Below, in pieces: positions 43,231 to 51,585 of a DNA stretch of 64,000 bases. The notes beneath the pieces were generated by a model that saw only the letters and a program-made list of their open reading frames with translations, was not told the origin of the DNA and did no database searches. The first letter of the stretch is position 1; each line of letters opens with the position of its first letter. The position numbers and the translations under genes are program-made. The stretch comes from Solidesulfovibrio carbinoliphilus subsp. oakridgensis (lineage in GTDB: Bacteria > Desulfobacterota > Desulfovibrionia > Desulfovibrionales > Desulfovibrionaceae), in NCBI RefSeq assembly GCF_000177215.2, contig NZ_CM001368.1, positions 434,001-498,000 on the forward strand. Direction: 5' to 3'.

Positions 43231-44423
43231 GCGGGCCGGACGCGCGGCCGCGTGCCTCGCGGCGTGGGCAGGCCGTGGCCCTTGGGCTGGCGGCCCTTTT
43301 CCTTTTTCTCCTCCTGGCGGGCTGCTCCGACGACGCGCCCCCTGAAAGCCCGGATGCGGTCACGGGCAAGACTCCGGTGGTGCGGCCCGAGGACGTCCAT
43401 GTCCGGGGGACGGGCGGCGCGGCCGTGCTGGCCCCGGACTATCGCCAGGGCCTGGCCGCCGATCTCCCGGCCGAAGCGGAGAAAAAGCCGTCCCGCCCGA
43501 CTGCGGTGGCGGCGGCCGGACCGGACGCGTCCCGGACCGCTCCCCCTGTTTCCAGCCTTGCCGGCGGCCAATCCGTGGCCGGCCAGCCCGCCGTGGCCAT
43601 GACGACGAGCCCTGCGGCCGCCGTGGGCGCCCGTCCCGGCGATGCGGCCGGCCGGACTCCCGGCCTGGCTCCGGGACGGCCCGAAAGCCCGCTTCCGGCC
43701 GTTCCGGCTTCGGCCGCAGCCGACTCCGGCCGAAATCCTTCCTCGGGGAGCTTTCCCGTGCCCAATTGCCGGCAGCTGGTGCTGGTGGTGGCCCCGACCT
43801 TCGAGGCGGACCGGGGGACCTTGCGTCGGTTCGAGCGGCAGGGGCCGGATAGTCCCTGGGTCGAGGCCGGGGCCCCGTCGCCGTGCGTGCTCGGCCGCAA
43901 GGGCCTTGGCGCCGGGCGGGGCCTCACGCCGCCCCTGGCCGGCCCGGCCAAGCGGCAGGGCGACGGCCGCACGCCGGCCGGCCTGTTCCCCCTGCCCCTG
44001 GCCTTTGGCTACGCCGACGCCCAGGCGGCCCGGACGGTCGGTGTGCGCCTGCCGTACGTGGCCGTCACCGACCGCACGGCCTGCGTGACCGATCCGGCCT
44101 CCGACCTCTTCGGCCGGGTGGTCGGGCCCGAGGCGCGGCCGGCCGGCCTTCGAGGCCAGGACCGGATGGTCCGCGACGACCGGGCCAACGTCTGGGGTGT
44201 GGGCATCGGCCACAACCTGGACCGTCCCGACGCCGAGGCCGGATCGTGCCTTTTCGTCAACGTCCGTCCGGCCGGCGGGCCGCCGACCGGCGGCAGCATC
44301 GGCTGTCCCGAAACCGTGGCCGCGTCCCTGGCCGCCTGGCTCGATCCGGCGGCCGGGCCCCTTTTGGCCGTCCTGCCGGCCAAGGCCTACCAGGAGCGGC
44401 AGACGGCCTGGGGCCTGCCCTAG
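43227..44423 (+). CDS. L,D-transpeptidase (YkuD)-like lipoprotein
   Basis: The 398-residue protein has a basic N terminus, a hydrophobic helix and a lipobox ending LLAGCSD, so it should be a lipoprotein. A 140-residue Ala/Pro/Gly-rich linker leads to a C-terminal domain of the YkuD superfamily: KRQGDGRTPAGLFPLPLAF is a common substrate-loop motif and Cys360 in GGSIGCPE is the predicted nucleophile. Such enzymes cross-link peptidoglycan or attach proteins to it. The usual His upstream may be in GIGHNLD, and the family's Arg after Cys is replaced by Pro-Glu, so activity is not certain. Confidence 0.75.
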   Translation: MSGPDARPRASRRGQAVALGLAALFLFLLLAGCSDDAPPESPDAVTGKTPVVRPEDVHVRGTGGAAVLAPDYRQGLAADLPAEAEKKPSRPTAVAAAGPDASRTAPPVSSLAGGQSVAGQPAVAMTTSPAAAVGARPGDAAGRTPGLAPGRPESPLPAVPASAAADSGRNPSSGSFPVPNCRQLVLVVAPTFEADRGTLRRFERQGPDSPWVEAGAPSPCVLGRKGLGAGRGLTPPLAGPAKRQGDGRTPAGLFPLPLAFGYADAQAARTVGVRLPYVAVTDRTACVTDPASDLFGRVVGPEARPAGLRGQDRMVRDDRANVWGVGIGHNLDRPDAEAGSCLFVNVRPAGGPPTGGSIGCPETVAASLAAWLDPAAGPLLAVLPAKAYQERQTAWGLP

Positions 44424-44442
44424 CCTGGGGAAACGGCAAAAA

Positions 44443-44481
44443 AAGGCCCGTCTGCCCCGGCAGGCGGAGCGGACGGGCCTT
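44443..44481. terminator. Bidirectional terminator between convergent genes
   Basis: A 10-bp stem AAGGCCCGTC (44443-44452 with 44472-44481) is followed on the minus strand by a run of T (forward A at 44438-44444). It should stop the minus-strand cysteine-cluster gene and probably the plus-strand lipoprotein gene. Confidence 0.75.
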
Positions 44482-44553
44482 GCCGCACGGTCGCGGCGCA
44501 ATTTTTACGGTCGCGGACCCGCGGCCTCGTCTGGCGTTCGCTAAAAATATGGT

Positions 44554-44581
44554 CTCAAAATTCGTATGCACGAATTTTGAG
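44554..44581 (-). repeat. AT-rich perfect hairpin after the YkgJ-like gene
   Basis: A 12-bp stem CTCAAAATTCGT / ACGAATTTTGAG with a 4-base loop lies 14 bases past the gene's stop. It is very AT-rich for this genome and precedes the GC-rich terminator by 70 bases. Confidence 0.7.
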
Positions 44582-44594
44582 CACGTGAGCCTGT

Positions 44595-45404
44595 CTAGGG
44601 CATGGGCTGGCGTTTGCGGCGCAGATAGTCCTCCCGGCCGAAAAAGGCCAGCTCCAGCCAGTCGAGGCCGAAAATGAGGGCCTCCTCCTCGTCGGCCAGG
44701 ACCTTGCGCTGGCGGTCGTCGTCGATTTCCACGAGCCTGAAAAGCCCCATCTTGCCGATGAACTCCTGGAAGGCGTCGGGCTGGTACTGGGCCAGCCAGA
44801 CCATCTGGGACTGCTTGTCCGAAAGGACGGCGCCCTTGCCCCGGGCCAGGGCCATGAGCCGCATGTACCGGTCGTTGTAGTGGTTGTAGGTGGTCAGTTC
44901 CTGGTCGGCCAGCCAGCCGGGCGCGTCCCAGGTGGCGGCCTCCTCGAAGCCCCGGCAGTGGGGCTCTTTGACCACGAAGAACTGTTCCACCACGGTGCCG
45001 TCCGCGTCGAGCCGGGTGGCCCGGCCGAGGGGATAGGTGCGGCAGGCCCCGGGGCGGTCGGCGTAGACCTTGCACCCTTCGGGCGAGACGAAGGGGCACC
45101 GTTTGAGCCGTTCGTCGCGCATGGCCAGGCGCAGTATGGGAAAGCCGGTATCCGGGGCGGTGAACCGGGTGGTGAAGTGATTGATGAAATCCACGGCCGA
45201 AATGCCGAGAGCCCGGCGCAGGCGCAGGGCGTCGTAGGGTGTGAGCATGAGCGTCAGGTCCGAACAGCAGGCATTGAAGCACGGCACGTCCGGGTGGCAG
45301 GCAAAGCGAAAGGCCTCACCGGGTTTGAGCTCCGGCAGCGATTTGAGAAAGGCGTCCGTGGCGTCGGCCTCGTTTTCGATGAGTGCGTCGTTTAGGTCTT
45401 TCAT
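44595..45404 (-). CDS. YkgJ-family cysteine-cluster protein
   Basis: The 269-residue protein has the YkgJ/CxxCxxCC zinc- or iron-binding pattern: CHPDVPCFNACCSD at about residues 36-48, then CPFVSPEGCKVYADRPGACRTYPL near residue 105-130 and a late Cys in EPHCRG. The family binds a metal or Fe-S centre, but its reaction is unknown. The start at 45404 has GGAGGC upstream. The C-terminal 100 residues are helical and aromatic. It is monocistronic and divergent from the RsbW-like gene. Confidence 0.88.
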   Translation of the reverse strand: MKDLNDALIENEADATDAFLKSLPELKPGEAFRFACHPDVPCFNACCSDLTLMLTPYDALRLRRALGISAVDFINHFTTRFTAPDTGFPILRLAMRDERLKRCPFVSPEGCKVYADRPGACRTYPLGRATRLDADGTVVEQFFVVKEPHCRGFEEAATWDAPGWLADQELTTYNHYNDRYMRLMALARGKGAVLSDKQSQMVWLAQYQPDAFQEFIGKMGLFRLVEIDDDRQRKVLADEEEALIFGLDWLELAFFGREDYLRRKRQPMP

Positions 45405-45641
45405 GGCGGCGTGCCTCCTTGCCAGGGCCTTCTAATGCCGGCGGAGCGCCTTGGCAACCTTTGCCCCTTCGCCTTGACAGGCCTTGAAAAAACAGGAAGC
45501 TTGCGCCAATTGGTCATGCGCCGTCCGGGATTTCCGGCCAGGGCCGACCGGCCCGCGCACCGCTCGTTGGCGCGTTGGGCGCGCGGCGAAACCGCTTGGA
45601 CACGACGGGCCTCGGAAGTTCTCCCGGGCCCCGGGGACAGG

Positions 45642-46058
45642 ATGCAGCCGGGCTTTTCCTTGCGACTCCACAACCGCCTGCTGGAACTCGACCGCGTGGC
45701 CGACGCGGTCGAGGCCTTTGGCGAGGCCCACGGCCTTCCCGCCAGACTGCGTTTCCAGATCCGGCTCGCCCTCGACGAACTGCTCACCAACATCATAAGC
45801 TACGGCTACCCCGAAGACGGCGACCATCTGATCACCGTGGCCATGGGGCAGGAAGGGACCCGCCTGCGCTTCGTGCTCGAAGACGACGCCCAGCCCTTCG
45901 ACCCGCTGACGGCAAGGACGCCCGACACCACGGGGACCCCCGAAGAACGCCGTATCGGCGGGCTCGGCATCCATCTGGTGCGCACGATCATGGACCGCGT
46001 TGCCTACGAGCGCGTGGACGATAGAAACCGGCTCATACTCGAAAAAGACATCGACTAA
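45642..46058 (+). CDS. RsbW-like anti-sigma factor / serine kinase ATPase
   Basis: The 138-residue protein is a GHKL ATPase with N box LALDELLTNIISYGY, a short DDAQPFDP glycine box and GGLGIHLVRTIMD. This is the RsbW/SpoIIAB family that phosphorylates STAS antagonists and may bind a sigma factor. ATG 45642 is chosen because homology starts at SLRLHNRLLEL; the ORF upstream is Arg/Pro-rich noise. The STAS partner follows 18 bases downstream. No sigma factor gene is adjacent. Confidence 0.88.
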   Translation: MQPGFSLRLHNRLLELDRVADAVEAFGEAHGLPARLRFQIRLALDELLTNIISYGYPEDGDHLITVAMGQEGTRLRFVLEDDAQPFDPLTARTPDTTGTPEERRIGGLGIHLVRTIMDRVAYERVDDRNRLILEKDID

Positions 46059-46076
46059 CGCAAAAGGGGTGGCAAG

Positions 46077-46412
46077 ATGCAACTCGTGGAGAAGGAGAGC
46101 GGCGAGGTTACGGTGCTGGAGCTTGGCGGCAGGCTCGACAGCAACACCTCCAAGGTGCTGGAGGACAAGGTCATGGAGATCCTGGGGCAGGGCAAGACGA
46201 AAGTTCTCATGGACTTCAAGGACGTGGACTACATCAATTCCACCGGTCTCCGCGTCCTGCTCCTGGCCCTGCAGCAGCTCAAAAAGATCCAGGGCAAGCT
46301 TGTTTTGTCCACCATCAAGGATTACATGAAGGAAGTGTTCGAAATTTCCGGCTACACCGAGATATTTCCCATCTACGCCACCCAGGAGGAAGGCCTGGCG
46401 CATTTTTCCTGA
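46077..46412 (+). CDS. Anti-sigma factor antagonist (STAS domain)
   Basis: The 111-residue protein is a SpoIIAA-like STAS domain with the conserved phosphorylation site Ser55 in VDYINSTGLRVLLLALQ. It follows the RsbW-like kinase and is its probable substrate. Dephosphorylation would need a PP2C phosphatase; a SpoIIE-type one is encoded at 51586-53712. The downstream target of the switch is unknown. Confidence 0.93.
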   Translation: MQLVEKESGEVTVLELGGRLDSNTSKVLEDKVMEILGQGKTKVLMDFKDVDYINSTGLRVLLLALQQLKKIQGKLVLSTIKDYMKEVFEISGYTEIFPIYATQEEGLAHFS

Positions 46413-46447
46413 GCCCGGGCCGTGCCCGGGCCGGAAAAGGAGAGGCC

Positions 46448-47098
46448 ATGATGTTTCGGATTTGCCCCATCTTGCGATTGCCTGCGTGCGCCGCCGTCCT
46501 GGCCCTGGCCCTCTGGGGCGGCCCCGGCCCGGCCCGGGCCGCGGACGCGCCCCAGGAGCTGGCCGGCATCCGGCTCGGCCAGACGGTCGAGGCCATGGGG
46601 GACAAGCTCGTCCCCGCCGGCGCCAATCGGGCTCTCCACAGGCCCTTTATCGGCATCATGCCCGTGGCCCCGGTGCCGGGGTACCGCAGCGGCTACGTGG
46701 ACTACGGCCTTTGCGCCAAGCCCGGCCGGATCGTGCGGATCAAGATGCACTACGGCGACGATTCGCTGGCCTTTTTCAACCGGGTCATGGCCGCCCTGAC
46801 GAAGCGTTACGGCGAGCCCAAGGAGTGGCGCGGCAACGCCTTTGGCACGCTTCGGACCTGGAAGTGGGGCCTTCGGTCCGGCGACGGCCAGCCGGTCAGC
46901 CTCATCCTCATGCACTACGAGGGCGAGGACGGGGCCTTTACCGAGGGCAACTCCATCCGCATCGCCGCCACCTCGCTGGTGCGCGAGGAGGAGCGGTGCC
47001 AAGCCGAAAAGCAGGCCACCATCCAAGGGCGCGCCAACGCCCAAAGCGAGGCCAGGGACGCCCAAGCCCTTGGCCCGGACTGGTTCCTGCCGCGCTGA
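46448..47098 (+). CDS. Secreted protein of unknown function
   Basis: The 216-residue product has a signal peptide (hydrophobic residues 10-25, cleavage near ARA-ADA) and no family I recognise. A segment resembling repeat proteins that track alignment (IRLGQTVEAMGDKLVP) is followed by strands KPGRIVRIKMHYGDDSLAFFNRVMAALTKRYGEP and an alpha-helical Gln/Ala/Glu tail. Two Cys (one in GLCAKPG, one in EERCQAE) could pair in the periplasm. GGAGAGG lies before the start. It follows the STAS gene by 35 bases and may share its transcript. Confidence 0.75.
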   Translation: MMFRICPILRLPACAAVLALALWGGPGPARAADAPQELAGIRLGQTVEAMGDKLVPAGANRALHRPFIGIMPVAPVPGYRSGYVDYGLCAKPGRIVRIKMHYGDDSLAFFNRVMAALTKRYGEPKEWRGNAFGTLRTWKWGLRSGDGQPVSLILMHYEGEDGAFTEGNSIRIAATSLVREEERCQAEKQATIQGRANAQSEARDAQALGPDWFLPR

Positions 47099-47119
47099 CG
47101 GCCGGGCCGGGGGAGTCTT

Positions 47120-48871
47120 GTGACACCAACGCTTCTGGAATCCCGCTATCTTGCCCACCGGTCCGAACTGGCCGGCCTCCTGGGACGTCTCGGCGAACTG
47201 CTGGCCCGGTGCGGCCGCACGGACCTCGAAGCCACGGCCCGGGAACTGTTGGCCCATGTGTCCGAGCCGTTCCTCTTCGTGGTGGTCGGTGAGGTCAAGA
47301 CCGGCAAGAGCAGCCTCATAAACGCCCTGCTCGGGGCCCCGGTCACGGATGTGGCTCCGGACCCGTGCACGGACCGCATCCACATCATCAGCCGGGGCGA
47401 AGCCGCCGGGGCCCCGCCCGAGGGGCCGCTGGTGCGGCACGTGGCCCTGGACAATCCGCTGCTTGACGGGCTGGCCATCGTGGACACGCCGGGCGTGGAC
47501 AGCATCATCGACCGCCACCAGGAGATCACGGAGGAGTTCATCCCCCGGGCCGATCTGGTGCTCTTCGTCTTTTCGGCGCTCAATCCCTACTCCCGCTCGG
47601 CCTGGGACTTTTTCGACCTCATGGCCACCACCTGGCGGCGCAACGTGGCCTTTGCCCTGACCCAGGCCGATCTGGCCAGCCCTGAGCAGGTCGAGGTCAA
47701 CACCCGGCGGCTGCGGGAACTGGCCGGGGCCCACGGTCTGGCCGATCCCCTGGTTTTCCTCATTTCCTCGACCAGGAGCCTGGCCGACCCCGAGGCCGGC
47801 GGCATCGCGGCCCTGCGCGGCCACATCCGGCAGTTGACGGCCTCGGGCGGCCATTTCGCGGCCAAGCTCGAAGCCACCCGCCGGTCGGCCCGGCGCCTGT
47901 TGGACGACCTCGGCCAGTCGCTCGACACCCTGGCCCGGGAGCACGAGGCGGACACGGCCGAGGCCGGGCGGATCAGAAAGCGCCTGGACGCGGCCCGGCT
48001 GGCCGCCGGACGCGAGGCCGAGGTCCTGCGGACCCGGGTGGAGGCGGCCTATGCCCGTCTGGCCGGGGAGTTCGAGCAGGCCTTTGCCGGGGAGTTGCGG
48101 TTTGGCGGCATGATCGGCCGGGCCTTCACCGGCCTTTGGCGGCGCAAACAGGAGGCCGGCCCGGCGGCCCGGCTGCGGGAGCTCGGCGAGGTCTTCTCCC
48201 GGGATCTGGAGCGCGAGGTGGAAGGCATCGCCCGGCAGGGCGCGGTCCATATTTTCGAGAGTGTCAGCAACTCGGTCCGGATGATCCTCGACGAGCTGCG
48301 CCAGCGGCGAAGCGCCGGCCCGGGGCCCGATGCCGATGCCCTGACCGCCCAGCGCGACCGGGTGCTGGCCGAGGTGGCCGAGCGGGTGGAGGCCCTGCTC
48401 GCCTCGGGCGGGCCCATGGCCGGCATCGACCCCAAAAGCGTGTCCGGCCTCGACCCCAAGGCGGCCCTCGGCGGAGCCCTGGTGGTCCTTGGCACCATTT
48501 TCGCCCTGGCGGTCAAAAGTGCTGTCATCGACGTGACCGGCGGCGTGATCGCGGCCGGCGGAGCGCTCCTTGCCGGCAGCGCCCTTTTCTGGCAGCGGCC
48601 GCGCGTCCTGGCCGCCCTGCGCCGGCAGCTGGCGGCCGGCGGAGAGAAGCTTCGCCTGGAGATCGACGAGCGCCTGAGCGCCCGGGTGGACCGGATCTTT
48701 CGGGAGATCGAGGAGCGATTCGAGCCGTTTTTCGCGGACATCGAGGCGCGCCGGGCCTCGCTTGCCGACCTGTCCGCCCGGCGCGCCGCCCTCGACGCCG
48801 CCTTGACGGCCTTTCAGCCCGAGGACGCGGACCCCGATGCCCATGTCGATGCGGTTGCCGCCGTCTCCTGA
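47120..48871 (+). CDS. Dynamin-family GTPase
   Basis: The 583-residue protein starts with GTG. The G domain has P-loop VGEVKTGKSSL (residues 56-66), a switch Thr in PCTDRIHI, G3 VDTPGVDS and G4 TQAD. Long helices follow, with a hydrophobic segment near residues 450-500 (LGGALVVLGTIFALAVKSAVI, then VIAAGGALLAGSALFW) that looks like the membrane paddle or hairpin of bacterial dynamin-like proteins. These remodel or repair membranes. It is alone rather than in the usual tandem pair, so assembly would be homotypic. Confidence 0.85.
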   Translation: MTPTLLESRYLAHRSELAGLLGRLGELLARCGRTDLEATARELLAHVSEPFLFVVVGEVKTGKSSLINALLGAPVTDVAPDPCTDRIHIISRGEAAGAPPEGPLVRHVALDNPLLDGLAIVDTPGVDSIIDRHQEITEEFIPRADLVLFVFSALNPYSRSAWDFFDLMATTWRRNVAFALTQADLASPEQVEVNTRRLRELAGAHGLADPLVFLISSTRSLADPEAGGIAALRGHIRQLTASGGHFAAKLEATRRSARRLLDDLGQSLDTLAREHEADTAEAGRIRKRLDAARLAAGREAEVLRTRVEAAYARLAGEFEQAFAGELRFGGMIGRAFTGLWRRKQEAGPAARLRELGEVFSRDLEREVEGIARQGAVHIFESVSNSVRMILDELRQRRSAGPGPDADALTAQRDRVLAEVAERVEALLASGGPMAGIDPKSVSGLDPKAALGGALVVLGTIFALAVKSAVIDVTGGVIAAGGALLAGSALFWQRPRVLAALRRQLAAGGEKLRLEIDERLSARVDRIFREIEERFEPFFADIEARRASLADLSARRAALDAALTAFQPEDADPDAHVDAVAAVS

Positions 48872-48931
48872 ACGTCCGGTGTCCGGCCGCCTTTCCCCCG
48901 TGCCACGCCCCGGTTCGGGTGGGAGGCGGCC

Positions 48932-49771
48932 GTGACCGTGGAACCGCCTTTTCTGTTCCTGCACATCCCCCGCACGGCCGGCACCACGCTCAACAGGCTG
49001 CTCGAGCGCCACTTCCCGCCGGAAGCCGTGCTGTCCCTCTATACCCGCGACGATTTCAGCCGCCACGCCGTCCTGGACCCGGAGCGCCTGGACCGGCTGC
49101 GTCTGATCCAGGGGCATATCCTTCTTGGCGACTACGACCGCTTCACCCTGTACGACCGGCCGGTCCGGGCCTTCACCTTCCTGCGCGAGCCGGTGTCCCG
49201 GGTGGTGTCCGAGTACTTCTTCCTGCGCACCTGGCCGGACCAGCACGTCTACGAATACCTGCACCGGGAGAAGGTGACCCTTTCCGACTACGTCACCAGC
49301 CGAAACCGGCTCCTGCGCTACAAGGGCTCGAATTTCATGACCCGGGTCCTTTCCGGCCTGGACCCCGAGGAACGTCCCCAAGAGGCGCTGGCCCGGGCCA
49401 AGGCCAACCTGCGCGATCGGTTCGTCTGTTTCGGCCTGACCGAGCGGTTCGACGCCAGCCTCCTTGTGCTGGCCGACGCCCTGGGCCTTGGCGACCTGCT
49501 CTACGAGCGGCAAAACGCCCTGCGCCGTCCGGCCGGAGACCGGGCGACCGAGGCGGAGCGGGCCCTTGTGGCGGAGCGAAACCGCCTGGATGCCGATCTC
49601 CATGCCTTTGCGGCAACGCTGTTCGAGGAACGGGTGGCGGCCAAGGGGCCGGCCTTTGCCGGACGTCTGGCCCGCCACGAGCGGGTGTTGGCCAGGTTCC
49701 AGAAGGTGTGCGGCCTGCTCGAGGCCCGAAGCGGGATGATGGCCGGCGCGATCGAGAAGCCCAAAGGGTAG
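48932..49771 (+). CDS. Sulfotransferase family protein
   Basis: The 279-residue protein begins with GTG at 48932. The 5'-phosphosulfate loop is HIPRTAGTTL at residues 11-20 and the 3'-phosphate motif is FLREPVSRVVSEYFF. This pattern is that of sulfotransferase-2 type enzymes using PAPS to sulfate carbohydrates or other small acceptors. The acceptor is unknown. It follows the dynamin-like gene by 60 bases. Confidence 0.87.
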   Translation: MTVEPPFLFLHIPRTAGTTLNRLLERHFPPEAVLSLYTRDDFSRHAVLDPERLDRLRLIQGHILLGDYDRFTLYDRPVRAFTFLREPVSRVVSEYFFLRTWPDQHVYEYLHREKVTLSDYVTSRNRLLRYKGSNFMTRVLSGLDPEERPQEALARAKANLRDRFVCFGLTERFDASLLVLADALGLGDLLYERQNALRRPAGDRATEAERALVAERNRLDADLHAFAATLFEERVAAKGPAFAGRLARHERVLARFQKVCGLLEARSGMMAGAIEKPKG

Positions 49772-49831
49772 GGGGCGCGCCGCTGCCGGCGGCGGGAGAG
49801 TCCGGGCGCCGGGTTCGATCGGCCGGTGGCG

Positions 49832-50233
49832 TTACCGGGACAGAAGGCCGAGGGTCTCCAACTTGCCGAGGAGTTCCGAGCGGTTGGGCGGTTTGACCAG
49901 ATAGGCGGCTACCTGGCCGTCGAAGAGCGCGGTCATGGTGTTGGTCTCGTCGTCCATGGAGGTGACCATGACGGCCCGGACCCGCTTTCTCGGCGGCACG
50001 GCCGCGGCCTCTTCGGCCTCGCGGATGCGGACCAGGGTCTCGTGGCCGTCCATGTGAGGCATGATGATGTCCAGGAAGATCACATCGAAGGGCGCGTCCG
50101 CCGCGATGGCCGAGGAAGCGGCGGCCACGGCCTCGGTGCCCGAGGCGCACAGTGTGCACTCGGCCAGGCCGGCCAGTTGGGCGGCCAGCACATGTCGGCT
50201 GGCCGGGTCGTCGTCCACCACAAGGGCCCGCAT
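49832..50233 (-). CDS. Single-domain response regulator
   Basis: The 133-residue receiver begins MRALVVDDDPASRHVLAAQL at ATG 50233 after GGAGG; a longer ORF upstream is not supported. It has phospho-acceptor Asp in FDVIFLDIIMPHMDG, Thr/Ser in VMVTSMDD and Lys in YLVKPPNRSEL. There is no output domain. No kinase gene is adjacent; the partner cannot be told. Confidence 0.9.
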   Translation of the reverse strand: MRALVVDDDPASRHVLAAQLAGLAECTLCASGTEAVAAASSAIAADAPFDVIFLDIIMPHMDGHETLVRIREAEEAAAVPPRKRVRAVMVTSMDDETNTMTALFDGQVAAYLVKPPNRSELLGKLETLGLLSR

Positions 50234-50723
50234 GAAGCCTCCACAAAAATCTTGTCGATGACTATAAGCCAAAGGGTACCGCTTCTCAAGAAAAACCTGT
50301 CCGCACGGGCCGTCGGGCCTTGTCCGGTCACGCTTCTTCTGAAAAGCGCCACGTTGTGCCTGGGAACGTTTCCACGCCTGCTTTACGGCATGGCGCAAAG
50401 CTCCAAGGAGCGTTCCATGACGGTGATACGCAAAGACACTACGGCCAAAAGCCCGACCATCATGGAGAGCCGGGGGCATTCCCTTTGCCGGCGGGCGTCC
50501 ATGCCGGTCACAGCCACCGGCACACGCGCGCCAACCGGACGTTCTGACTTCAACGGCCGCTTTTTTTCGCCCGACACGCTGCAAAGCCGGTTTCCTGAAG
50601 GGTATCACGCCACTTCCCCGTGCCTGCTTGCAAAAGCCCCGGGTCGGGGTAGGGTCGGATCCTGCCCCGGACGCGACGCCCGGACAGGGCGGGCGCGGAA
50701 TTTTCCCGGACAGGAGGCATGGC
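50234..50723. other. Intergenic region, no supported gene
   Basis: About 490 bases between divergent genes. A candidate start at 50417 with AAGGAG upstream opens a frame that runs on to 51838 antisense to known genes and through them, so it is not credible. A minus-strand ORF of 64 codons (50383-50577) shows no family features. Nothing else stands out. Confidence 0.4.
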
Positions 50724-51512
50724 ATGGATTTGATCGAAGTGGATTGGGAGCGGTGCAAAAAAGACGGCCTGTGCGTGGCCGAGTGCCCGAGCGGGGCGCT
50801 TGCGGCCGACGCCGAGGGCGGACCGGTGGCGGCCGATCCGGCCGTGTGCAACGCCTGCGGCCACTGCGTGGCCGTGTGCCCCCACGACGCAATCGTGAAT
50901 TCCCGCGTGGCCGCCGTGGGCGGGGACGTGTCGCCAAACGTCCGGGCCTGGCCGGCGCCCGAGGTGGTGGACGGGTTTTTGCGCGGCCGTCGTTCCATCC
51001 GGGCCTACAAGGACAAGCCCGTGTCCCGCGAGATGCTGGCGGAACTGATCGACGTGGCCCGTTTCGCGCCAACGGCCTCCAACGCCCAGGAAGTCCGCTG
51101 GATCGTGGTGCCGGACAAGGACAAGGTGGCCACCCTGGCCGGACTGACCGCCGCCTGGTTCGCGGGCAACGGCCAGCGGAAGCAGTATTCGGCCATGTGG
51201 GACCAGGGACGCGACTACTTCCTGCGGGGCGCGCCGGCCCTGGCCGTCACCTACACCCACGACGCCGCACCCTTTGGCGCGGCCGATTGCGGCATTGCGC
51301 TGACCTTCCTGGAACTGGCCGCCGTGTCCCGGGGCCTTGGCACCTGCTGGGCCGGACTTTTAACCTACGCCGCCAACGGCGATCCGGCCGTGCGGCAGGC
51401 CCTCGGCGTGCCGGACGGGCACACCGTCCACGGCGGGCTCATGCTCGGCTATCCCAAGACCCGGTTCATGGGCGTGCCGCCGCGAAATCCGGCCGTCATC
51501 CACTGGGTCTAG
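50724..51512 (+). CDS. Ferredoxin-nitroreductase fusion protein
   Basis: The 262-residue protein starts at ATG 50724, after AGGAGG. Residues 8-56 are a two-cluster ferredoxin domain: the second motif CNACGHCVAVCP is canonical, while the first is Cys11-x2-Asp14-x2-Cys17-x3-Cys21, with Asp at the second ligand position as in Pyrococcus ferredoxin. Residues 70-262 form an FMN nitroreductase fold (GRRSIRAYKDKPVSREMLAEL, RFAPTASNAQ, GLGTCWAG). It should transfer electrons through the clusters to FMN and reduce an unknown acceptor. It is monocistronic. Confidence 0.92.
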   Translation: MDLIEVDWERCKKDGLCVAECPSGALAADAEGGPVAADPAVCNACGHCVAVCPHDAIVNSRVAAVGGDVSPNVRAWPAPEVVDGFLRGRRSIRAYKDKPVSREMLAELIDVARFAPTASNAQEVRWIVVPDKDKVATLAGLTAAWFAGNGQRKQYSAMWDQGRDYFLRGAPALAVTYTHDAAPFGAADCGIALTFLELAAVSRGLGTCWAGLLTYAANGDPAVRQALGVPDGHTVHGGLMLGYPKTRFMGVPPRNPAVIHWV

Positions 51513-51585
51513 GGCTGGGCGGCAAGGTTTCCGGTTTTCCCCCCGCCGGGGGCCTTGCCGTTTTGCCGGGTGGCCCGCCGCCGGT

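Noticed and set aside
46373-49678. 1101-codon minus-strand ORF
   Set aside because: Antisense to STAS, unknown, dynamin-like and sulfotransferase genes with clear homology; composition is non-coding.
50383-50577. 64-codon minus-strand ORF with a hydrophobic stretch
   Set aside because: No ribosome site, no family resemblance, non-coding codon use.
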